A stretch of DNA of 13,410 bases, taken from Candidatus Competibacteraceae bacterium (lineage in GTDB: Bacteria; Pseudomonadota; Gammaproteobacteria; Competibacterales; Competibacteraceae). Below the pieces are notes generated by a model, which had not been told where the DNA came from, did no database searches, and saw only the letters and a program-made list of their open reading frames with translations. Made by a program: the position numbers and the translations under genes. Below are positions 1 to 7,600 of the stretch, piece after piece. Numbering within the stretch: the stretch's first letter is position 1; every line of letters starts with the position of its first letter. The DNA lies in contig SKOM01000015.1 in assembly GCA_007120095.1 (NCBI GenBank), positions 1-13,410 on the forward strand, given 5' to 3'.

Positions 1-1146
1 ACCCTGCTCGGTTTGAAAGGGCTCGCTGAGTTGATTCAGGCGCAGCCCGGCCACAGCTTCTGTGAAACGTGCGCTGGGCTCACCGGGGTTGAGCCAACCC
101 AGTAACCCGCCACGGCTGGCGCTATCGGTATCGGTGGAATTCGCCCGGGCCAATTCCGTAAAACTGGCACCGCCGCTGATCCGTTCACGCAGACGGCGCA
201 AACGGGTTTGCGCTTCCGCATCGGTCAAACCATCTGCGGTGCTGAGCACAATATGCCGTACCCGCTGCTGGGTCACCGGACGCGGGACTTCACCGCGGGT
301 ATCCAACAGTAACAGCAGGTTATAGCCCTGGGGACCACGCAGGGGCGGGCTGATCTGGCCCGGAGACATTTGTACGACGATTTCGGCGAAAGACCTCGGC
401 AAACTGGCCGCTGACAGCCAACCCAATTCACCACCTTCCAGTGCCTCACGTCCGTCCGAAACCGCGACTGCGAGTTGCTGGAAATCCGCACCACGCTGCA
501 ATTGATTGATAACCTGTTCGACCCGCTGTTGCGCCTGGGCTAATACTTGTGAGCTGGCATTGGGCGCAACAGCGATCAGAATTCGAGCCAGGCGATATTC
601 GCGGGCACCCTCTGCGAGATCAGTACGACTTAAAGCATTATCGATTTCCTGTTCCGAGACAGTGATATTACGGTCGATGACTTGCTGACGTAAACGTTGG
701 GTCAAAACCTGGCGGCGGACATCAGCACGAAACTCGGCGAAATCCAGCCCTTCTTGCCTGACGGCCTGGCGCAGTTGCTCCAGCGTGAGCTGGTTTTGGC
801 GGGCAATGCTTTCTACTGCGGCATCCAGACTAGGCTCATCGACGCTGATACCGCGACGCTGCGCCTCCCGAACCTGCAGGCGTTGGTTGATCATATTGTC
901 CAATACCTGGCGGCGCAGTACCTCCTCCGGGGAAGCCCCCGCGCCCCGCGCATTAATGCTCTGGCGCACAGCCTCCAGCTCTTGCGCCAATTCGCTGCGA
1001 GTAATCACATCGTCTTCGACCACCGCAACAATGCCATCCAGCCGTTCACCGGCGGTACCGGCACCAGGGCCGGGGCCAAATTGCAGTTGTGCCATAACGG
1101 GCGGCGCTAATAGCAGCCCAAGGCCGATCAAAAAAAGCCTGATCAT
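1..1146 (-). CDS. surA: SurA periplasmic chaperone / peptidyl-prolyl isomerase, 3' end cut by window edge
   Basis: Periplasmic chaperone that escorts unfolded outer-membrane proteins to the BAM machinery. An uninterrupted frame of 382 codons runs to the window edge; family members are about 430 residues, so roughly the last 50 are missing. Residues 1-19 form a signal peptide (hydrophobic IGLGLLLAPPVMA, cleavage predicted after VMA). The SurA N-domain with DGIVAVVEDDVITRSEL spans about 36-165. Two parvulin-type domains follow at about 183-285 (GELGWLS) and 294-382 (RHIVLS, GGLLGWLNPGEP), the usual SurA order. The ATG at 1146 is preceded 8 nt upstream by AGGA, and an ATG 5 nt further upstream is followed directly by a stop, so this start is firm. 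It lies 24 nt after the lptD stop, so the two are almost certainly co-transcribed, as in other gammaproteobacteria. Confidence 0.95.
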   Translation of the reverse strand, partial: MIRLFLIGLGLLLAPPVMAQLQFGPGPGAGTAGERLDGIVAVVEDDVITRSELAQELEAVRQSINARGAGASPEEVLRRQVLDNMINQRLQVREAQRRGISVDEPSLDAAVESIARQNQLTLEQLRQAVRQEGLDFAEFRADVRRQVLTQRLRQQVIDRNITVSEQEIDNALSRTDLAEGAREYRLARILIAVAPNASSQVLAQAQQRVEQVINQLQRGADFQQLAVAVSDGREALEGGELGWLSAASLPRSFAEIVVQMSPGQISPPLRGPQGYNLLLLLDTRGEVPRPVTQQRVRHIVLSTADGLTDAEAQTRLRRLRERISGGASFTELARANSTDTDSASRGGLLGWLNPGEPSARFTEAVAGLRLNQLSEPFQTEQG

Positions 1147-1154
1147 TACATTTT

Positions 1155-1158
1155 TCCT
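1155..1158 (-). promoter_or_regulatory. Shine-Dalgarno sequence of surA
   Basis: AGGA on the minus strand, 8 nt before the surA ATG, inside the 24-nt lptD-surA spacer. It fixes the surA start and supports translation from a shared lptD-surA mRNA. Confidence 0.6.
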
Positions 1159-1170
1159 ATGTACTTATAC

Positions 1171-3390
1171 TTAGCGGTTGATGCTGCCATAACCCGGAAC
1201 GGTGTCTTGCAGCAAGCGGTCGATGCTGCGCCCCACGCTGGACAAACCCTTTAATTCCAATTGCATATACACCGCATTGCGGGTCTCGGTATCTTCGGGT
1301 TTGTCGCGCCGCTGACTGCCCAGAAAGCGCAGCGCCCAGCAGCAATCATTATACTCGGCTCCTACCAACAGATTCAGATTGCGTTCCAAATCCAGTGCAT
1401 AATGCCAGCGCCCCAGGAACCGCCAGTTCTGATCAATCGGCCAGATGACGGACAGATCAACCTGCTCCAGAGCATCATGCACGTAGGAATGGGAGAGGTT
1501 CACCACCCGGTTCGGCTGTGGTTGATAACGCAATTGCACGCTGCTGCGACGGGTAGCGTCCCGCTCAGGATCCCATTGATAGGTGCCTTGGAAACTAAGA
1601 CGCTGGTTCAGCGCTAAACGGCCTTCGGCAATCGGGCCGGAGGTACTGGAACGCTCCAGTGGCGCGTCGGCTTCAAGGGTAACTCGGCGATCCTGGAAGT
1701 ACAGAATCTGCCCTAGACTCAGGCGCAGCCATTCGCTACCGCTTGGAGTTGACAACCCGCGGGTGGTCAGTGCAACCGTCAATTGATTGGCATCACCGAT
1801 CCGATCCGCACCGGTAAACCGGTTATCGAGAAACAAACCACTCAGGCTCCGATCCACCGCAGCGGTGTCAAATAAGGGAATATCGCGCTGATCACGATAC
1901 GGCGTGTATAAATAAAACAATCGCGGCTCCAGAGTTTGCAGCCCCTCGCCTGACCCCAGGCTGCTCAGGGGGCGGTCAAAGAACAAGCCGGTATCGAGGC
2001 TGACCGTGGGCACACTGCGCCGGGGTTGCGCGCTATCGGCACCGGGCTGGGGCTGATCAAGATCGTAAGCCGTATAGCGGTATTGAAGTGCCGGGCGGAT
2101 AAAACCCGCCGGCCATTCCCAAGGGCGAGCGACACGGGCTTGCAGATCCACCCGGTTACCGTCGGGCCGACGCGGATTGGCAAAGTGCACCAGCTCGCTG
2201 CGCCAGCTCAGATCCAGACCATAGCGGCTGTTTGGCCAAGCCCCGTCGAGACGCAACTGAGGCAGACGGTTATAGGGTTCGTTCTCCTCTTGAAACAAAT
2301 CGCGATCCAGAACTTGAAAACCCTGCACCCGTGCCAAACCTGTCCACACCGCACAGCGATAGTTCAATTCCAGATGGCGTTCTAAAAACCGGGGGCTGAG
2401 CAGGCCGATATTATCACCGAGTTCATCAAGGTAATCATCGTCGGAAACGTACTGGTATAACAGACGGCTAAACGTATTCGGCCGCCAACTGGCGGCATGT
2501 TCAATTTTAAACGCACTGCGATCCGTATCCATGATGCGATCATGCGGCAAGTACTCCACCTCCATCTGACCGCGCTGCTGGACACCGAGAAACCGATATT
2601 CCGCGCCTAACATGGCCCCCCGGTCGCTGAATAGACGCGGAAACAGGGTTAAATCCTGCTGTGGGGCGATGTTCCAGTAATAGGGCACGACCAACTCGGC
2701 ACCGCGCTCACTGTCGTAACCCACCCGTGGCACCAGCCAGCCCGAATGGCGCTGGTCATCAATCGGAAATGACAAATACGGCAAATACAGCAGTGGCACC
2801 GAGCCGATGGTTAAACGCATATCGCGAGCGGTCCCCCGACCGGTGGTGCGATCCAGGGCCAGTTCACGCGCCTGGAGTTGCCAGAACTCTTCACCGCGAG
2901 CACAGGTGGAATAGGTTGTACCCCGCAGTTGGCTGGTTTGCTGTTGCCCATCGATACGCAGCCATTCAGCACGCCCTTGGGCATTGCGTTGGGGAAAATA
3001 ATACTCGGTGTGTTCAAATTCAGCCGTTTCCTGCTCTAAATCTAATTCACCACGGGCGCTACGCAAGGCCAGATCGGGCGAGCCGAATACTAACGATTCG
3101 GCACTAACCTGCTGATTCACCCGATCTAATTCCAAAGCTGGGGTGTATAGGCGCAAATCGCCCAACTCGGCTACAACTTCGCCACTGAGCACCGCCCGCT
3201 CCGGCGTCACAGTGCTGCGCTCGGCACTGAACGTCAGCGGGCTGGCACGATGTTCCACCCCGGTAGCAGGCGTGATTAATTCGGCCAAGGGATCAACCAC
3301 ACAGAGCGCCCAAGGCCCCTGTGCTGAGCTGGGGCTACTGAATAGTATCCCCCAACAACTCAAGATGACGAGATAATGACTTGACCGCAT
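1171..3390 (-). CDS. lptD: LptD, LPS-assembly outer-membrane protein
   Basis: Outer-membrane beta-barrel that, with the lipoprotein LptE, receives LPS from the LptA bridge and inserts it into the outer leaflet. With the ATG at 3390 the product is 739 residues, slightly shorter than E. coli LptD (784). Residues 1-23 look like a signal peptide (cleavage near SSPSSA/QG). An LptA-like jelly-roll domain covers about 55-195 (AVLSGEVVAELGDLRLYTP), then the barrel domain to the C-terminus, beginning near LLYLPYLSFPIDDQRHSGWL. The four cysteines of the essential disulfides are present: C30, C163 and the adjacent pair C683-C684 (NDCCWAL), matching E. coli C31, C173, C724 and C725. The frame stays open upstream to 3528, but that part would overlap murU and precede the signal peptide, so I reject it. 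AGAGGA lies 14 nt before the chosen ATG, a rather long spacing. It is the first gene of the lptD-surA operon. Confidence 0.95.
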   Translation of the reverse strand: MRSSHYLVILSCWGILFSSPSSAQGPWALCVVDPLAELITPATGVEHRASPLTFSAERSTVTPERAVLSGEVVAELGDLRLYTPALELDRVNQQVSAESLVFGSPDLALRSARGELDLEQETAEFEHTEYYFPQRNAQGRAEWLRIDGQQQTSQLRGTTYSTCARGEEFWQLQARELALDRTTGRGTARDMRLTIGSVPLLYLPYLSFPIDDQRHSGWLVPRVGYDSERGAELVVPYYWNIAPQQDLTLFPRLFSDRGAMLGAEYRFLGVQQRGQMEVEYLPHDRIMDTDRSAFKIEHAASWRPNTFSRLLYQYVSDDDYLDELGDNIGLLSPRFLERHLELNYRCAVWTGLARVQGFQVLDRDLFQEENEPYNRLPQLRLDGAWPNSRYGLDLSWRSELVHFANPRRPDGNRVDLQARVARPWEWPAGFIRPALQYRYTAYDLDQPQPGADSAQPRRSVPTVSLDTGLFFDRPLSSLGSGEGLQTLEPRLFYLYTPYRDQRDIPLFDTAAVDRSLSGLFLDNRFTGADRIGDANQLTVALTTRGLSTPSGSEWLRLSLGQILYFQDRRVTLEADAPLERSSTSGPIAEGRLALNQRLSFQGTYQWDPERDATRRSSVQLRYQPQPNRVVNLSHSYVHDALEQVDLSVIWPIDQNWRFLGRWHYALDLERNLNLLVGAEYNDCCWALRFLGSQRRDKPEDTETRNAVYMQLELKGLSSVGRSIDRLLQDTVPGYGSINR

Positions 3391-3408
3391 GGAATCGATG
3401 CGTATCCT
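3381..3408 (+). promoter_or_regulatory. Candidate sigma-70 promoter for murU, overlapping the lptD 5' end
   Basis: TTGACC (-35, 5 of 6 consensus) at 3381-3386, a 16-nt spacer and TATCCT (-10, 4 of 6) at 3403-3408 on the plus strand. A start near 3415 would leave about 35 nt before the first murU ATG. The -35 box lies inside the first codons of lptD and the -10 covers its ribosome binding site, so transcription in the two directions could interfere. Weak matches of this kind also occur by chance. I found no convincing promoter for lptD in the same region, and no sigma-E-like GGAACTT box. Confidence 0.3.
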
Positions 3409-3410
3409 CT
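3405..3410 (-). promoter_or_regulatory. Probable ribosome binding site of lptD
   Basis: AGAGGA on the minus strand, 14 nt before the ATG at 3390. The spacing is longer than usual, but no other purine-rich site lies closer, and it favours the start that gives a normal signal peptide. The same bases overlap a candidate -10 box for murU on the other strand. Confidence 0.4.
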
Positions 3411-3449
3411 GGAAATAATGGCGCAAGCTTAGCATGAGCACTATCATCA

Positions 3450-4154
3450 ATGGCAGGACTCGAACAGGATTCAACACCCATTCGGGCAATGATTTTAGCC
3501 GCTGGGCGCGGCGAACGGATGCGACCACTCACCGATCAGACACCTAAACCCTTGTTACCTGTGGGTGGCCAAGCACTGATTGAGTACCCCATCCAAGCGC
3601 TGGCGGCCAACGGTATTCGCGATATTGTAGTAAATCTCGGCCATCTCGGCACCCAAATCCGTGACTGTTTAGGCGCTGGCCACCGCTGGGGGGTCAACAT
3701 TCAGTACTCACCCGAACCACGGGGGGCATTGGAAACCGGCGGCGGCATTTTCCATGCCCTGCCTTTGCTGGGTTCAGCACCGTTTATCGTCATTAATGGT
3801 GATGTGTGGAGCGATTACCCATATTCACATTTACCCCGACGCTTGAACGGATTGGGCCATCTGGTATTGGTGACTAACCCGCCCCATCATTCTCAAGGGG
3901 ATTTTGTCTTACACGCAGGACAGCAGGTCGGCAATCAGGGCCAGCCGCGTTTGACCTTTGCGGGTATCAGTGTGTTGCATCCAGCACTGTTTGCCGGTTG
4001 CCAACCGGGACGCTTTGCTCTCAGCCCGCTGCTACGGGCGGCGGCCGATTCGGGACAACTGAGCGGTGAATATTATTCGGGGCAGTGGTTTGACATCGGC
4101 ACTCCCGAGCGCTTACAGGCGCTAGATACCCGGCTTAATGGCGCAAAATCTTAA
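3450..4154 (+). CDS. murU: N-acetylmuramate-alpha-1-phosphate uridylyltransferase (MurU-type)
   Basis: Cytoplasmic nucleotidyltransferase that joins UTP and MurNAc-1-phosphate to give UDP-MurNAc in the fosfomycin-bypassing peptidoglycan-recycling route. The 234-residue product has the sugar-nucleotide transferase signature at residues 14-35 (MILAAGRGERM, then TPKPLLPVGGQ), the sugar-binding LETGGGIFHALP at 94-105, the metal-binding INGDVW at 115-120 and FDIGTPERL at 214-222. As I recall them, MurU proteins start M-K-A-M-I-L-A-A-G. Here I-R-A-M occupies that place, which suggests that coding extends upstream to the ATG at 3450; the ATG at 3489 (221 residues) is the alternative. Neither has a strong ribosome binding site. 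Related NTP-transferases (mannose-1-phosphate guanylyltransferase type) are the alternative family, but its length and location beside lptD fit MurU. The kinase partner amgK, normally adjacent, is absent. The 3' end overlaps chpC by 20 nt. Confidence 0.85.
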   Translation: MAGLEQDSTPIRAMILAAGRGERMRPLTDQTPKPLLPVGGQALIEYPIQALAANGIRDIVVNLGHLGTQIRDCLGAGHRWGVNIQYSPEPRGALETGGGIFHALPLLGSAPFIVINGDVWSDYPYSHLPRRLNGLGHLVLVTNPPHHSQGDFVLHAGQQVGNQGQPRLTFAGISVLHPALFAGCQPGRFALSPLLRAAADSGQLSGEYYSGQWFDIGTPERLQALDTRLNGAKS

Positions 4155-4605
4155 GCAACATTCGCTCCAGAGCGTGCAAATCAGGAATCAGGGCGCTGCG
4201 TTCACCCTCTACCCATCGTACCCGGCATAATGCCCCTAAGGGTAAATCATGTATACGCTTATCTTGAGCCAAAGCATCGCGAGACACGCTGATCGGCTCC
4301 GGCGGGGCAATGGCCAACACACCAAAATAATGCAGACGGGGATGCGCGGTTGGCGCTTGCAACAAGACAATGCGTCGATGCGCAATCGTGCGCGGACTCA
4401 CTCCGGTAAACAAAGCGTCGAGACTCACCAACGGTGCGGTTGTAGCACCCCAAAGCAAGGTACCTACTAACCAGGGTGGGGCATTTTCCAAAGCCAAGGT
4501 CGGTGCATAGGGCAGGATCTCAATCAACGCGGCCGCCGGCAACAGCACTTGAGCACTGTCTATCGGCAACAATACCGCATCCAGGCTATCTTCTGCAGCA
4601 CTCAT
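4135..4605 (-). CDS. chpC: CheW-like adaptor of the Pil-Chp system (ChpC-like)
   Basis: A 156-residue single-domain CheW-type protein, expected to link receptor and kinase at the membrane. Visible CheW features are an opening beta segment (DAVLLPIDSAQVLLPAAALIEIL, about residues 8-30), the PPWLVGTLLWGATTAPLVSLDALF segment at about 43-66, which corresponds to the conserved G-x-x-x-W-R-G-x-x-x-P-V core, and a C-terminal helix. It is more divergent than PilI from classical CheW. Its ATG overlaps the chpA stop as ATGA, and AAGGTG lies about 5 nt before the ATG, so translation is probably coupled to chpA. The last position in the operon, after the kinase, is that of chpC in Pseudomonas, where chpB would precede it; here chpB is missing. 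The 3' end runs into the tail of murU with no room for a separate terminator. Confidence 0.82.
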   Translation of the reverse strand: MSAAEDSLDAVLLPIDSAQVLLPAAALIEILPYAPTLALENAPPWLVGTLLWGATTAPLVSLDALFTGVSPRTIAHRRIVLLQAPTAHPRLHYFGVLAIAPPEPISVSRDALAQDKRIHDLPLGALCRVRWVEGERSALIPDLHALERMLLKILRH

Positions 4606-7600
4606 GCGACCACCTTACGCAGGACTTGCTGCACCGCCAGCAACAGGGTCTCGTTATGGTAAGGTTTGATCAGATAATCATCGATTCCGAGTCGATCCGC
4701 CCTTTGCCGGTGTTTACGCCCACTACGGGAAGTCACCATAATCACGGGCAGGTGGGCGAACTGCGGTTGGTTACGAATATGAGTCAGCACCTCAAAACCA
4801 TCCATACGCGGCATTTCAATATCCAGAATCACGATATCTGGCGTTTGTTGATCAAGCAGAGTCACCGCATCGACACCGTCCTTAGCGGCCCGCACTTGAT
4901 AATGGTTGCGCTCTAACAGACGGGTGGTGATTTTACGCATAGTGATGGAATCATCAACCACCAATACCAGCGGTTTATCCAGAACTGGCGATTCGGGTTC
5001 GGGGGCATTGAAGACATTAATGCCAGCGCTTTCGATCAAGCCGGTATTGCGCACCAGCGAAGCCAAATCCAACACGATGGCCACGGTGCCATCAGCCAGC
5101 ACAGTGGCACCCGCAATACCCGGCAAGCCGCCAATCTGTGGAGCCACCGACTTGATGATGATTTCTGTACGCCCGAGGATTGAATCAACCAGCAACGCCA
5201 TGCTGGCCTCACCGCTACGGAACAATAACACAGGCAGTTGGGTATCGCTGTAAGCCTCATAGGTACGTAAATCACGGCTTAACAACAGACTCAGACTGTG
5301 CAGAGGATAACGATGCTGAGCATAGTCGTGCCATGTCAATTCGCCAGCCAGATAATCACGTAGATCGTCGGACGCTAAACGACTCACCGCTTCGATGCTG
5401 AGCAACGGGATAGCGTAAATCGACTCGTCCGATCTGACCAGCAAAGCCTGGGTCAATTCTAGAGAAGTAGGCAAACGCACACTAACACGGGTGCCCTTGC
5501 CCTTCGTGGAGGTGATACGCAAAGTACCGCGCAATGAACGAATCGATTCGTTGACAACATCCATGCCCACGCCCCGCCCGGACACCTGGGTCACTTGAGT
5601 CGCTGTGGAGAATCCAGGCTGTAATAGTAACTTAACCAGCGCCGGTTGATCGACCTCTTGCTGCGGTTGTAACAGTCCCTTGAATTCGGCTTTACGACGA
5701 ATCGCCTCAAAGTCCAAACCTGCACCATCATCCTGCAATGTAAATAAGACTTCAGTGCCCTCATGGGTGAGTTCCAGCACAATCAAGCCGGTTTCGGGTT
5801 TACCTGCAGCTTGACGTACAGCCGGGGTTTCAATGCCATGATCAACGGCATTGCGCAGTAGATGTTCTAAGGCAGCAATCATGTTTTCCAGCACGGTGCG
5901 GTCAATCTTGTCATCACGGGCATTCACTGTCAGTTCAACCCGTTTGCCAAGTTCATCGGCGACCTGGCGTATCAGCCGCCGTAGTCGAGGCACAACACTG
6001 GCAAAACGTACCATGCGAGTCTGAGTCAGACTTTCTTGAACCGTGCGATTGATTTTGTTCTGTTCATAAAGCAGTTGGTTCAGCGATTGTGCTTGAGTGT
6101 CCAGTGATTGCTGTACATTGGCAAGATCATCCACAACTTCGACCAAGGCTCGCGACAATTGCTGCAATTCCGAGAAGCGATCCAGCTCCAGCGGATCGAA
6201 CTCACGCCTATGCTTACCCTCTTGATGACGCGATATAATCCGCGCCTCAGCATTGATTTCCAAGCGCCGCATCTGCTGGCGTAAGCGGTTAACGGTTTGT
6301 TCTAATTCACCAATCCCCGAGCGGAAGGTATTGACACCCTGCTCAATCCGGGCGCGAAAAATACTGCTCTCACCGACTTGATTACTCAGCCGCCCTAATA
6401 ACCAGGCATCGACACGGATGCTGTCACTGCTGGCCGGTGCCGCTGTCGGCTTTCCACGAGCGGTGGATACCGCAGCGGCGGCTATTTTGCCCTGCAATAA
6501 TTCTTGGATGGCCTGTCGCACATCTTCGGCCGGGGACAAGGTGACATTGCGGCGGAGCTGATCCAACATCCGCCCCATAGCATCCAGCCCCTGCTCAATC
6601 ACCGCAATAATTTCCGTGTTGGGGGTTAGGCGTTGCGAGGTGATAGAAGCCAATAAGGTGGACACATCGGTCACCAGCTCGCCCATCATACTTATTCCGG
6701 CAAGTCGAGCGTTGTCGCGCAGCGCTTGTAAATCGCGGTAGAGATCATTCAACAGTTCACGATTAGCGGTATCTTGCTGCCAGCGGCGCAGGGTCAAATC
6801 ACTGGCCTGCAAAATATCCGCCGACTCCAAGATAAAAGCGTCGCGCAAGGCAGCGGTCTTGGTTTGCTCTTCCTCCTCCTCCTCCTCCTGTTGTTGTTCG
6901 GTAGGTACAGCGGGTGTCACACCCATCTGGCGTTGCAGTGCAGTCATCAATGCCGCATCAGGCACGGGATTCTGTCCCTGGCGCACCCGCTCCAGCATTA
7001 GATTCAGTCGGTCTAATGCCTGTTGCAACAGTTCCTGATCCCGGGTTTCGTCTGTGTTGGATCCTTGTTTAGCTAAGGTTTCCAGCACGTTTTCTGCTGC
7101 ATGAGCCAAATCACCCACGCCCGGCAATCCAGTTAAGCGCGCCCCCCCCTTGAGGGTATGCATGCCACGCCGCAGGTTGTTGAGCAAACTGGGATCTTGC
7201 GTATCACAACGCCACTGCTGCAGCGTGGTATCCGCCGCATCGAGAATCTCGCCGGCTTCTTCGAGAAAAGCTTCTAGCAGCTCCGAGTCGGTATCAATCG
7301 ACAGAGCAACCTCTGACACCGCAGGCGCTGCACACACTGGCGGTGCCTCAACCGACTGCTGGAGCTCATGCTGGGGCGTAGGCATTTCCGGGGATTCAGG
7401 CGTAGGCGCGGCTACCGGAGCGACCGGAGGCTGCTGCCCTGCCGCCAGTGCCTGTGCTTGCGCCATCAGCGCTTGTAGTTCGGGCGCATCACCCAATCCG
7501 GTATGAGGCTGGTGTACCAGACCGGGAAGACATTCAGCGACTTGAAGCACTGAGCCGGTGATGGTTTCGGTGGGGGACAGACGGCCTTCAAGCACCTGGT

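Noticed and set aside
697..1174. Plus-strand open frames opposite surA
   Set aside because: The minus strand encodes a complete SurA signal peptide, N-domain and parvulin domains across the same bases; the plus-strand products are low-complexity without domain signatures.
2026..3107. Long open frames on the plus strand opposite lptD (for example 2026-2385 and 2661-3107)
   Set aside because: They have no recognisable motifs and lie wholly opposite a confidently identified lptD; they are codon-bias shadows.
3391..3449. Sigma-E promoter for lptD-surA, as in E. coli
   Set aside because: No GGAACTT-like -35 with a suitably spaced -10 was found on the minus strand of this gap or in the first bases of murU.
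3391..3528. Upstream extension of the lptD frame to an ATG at 3528 (46 extra residues)
   Set aside because: It would overlap the murU coding start and put a long basic stretch before a normal signal peptide; the ATG at 3390 has a ribosome binding site and gives the expected secreted N-terminus.
4108..4123. AGCGC-6 nt-GCGCT hairpin near the end of murU as a terminator for the pil-chp operon
   Set aside because: No T-run follows on either strand and it lies within murU codons; not enough for an intrinsic terminator.
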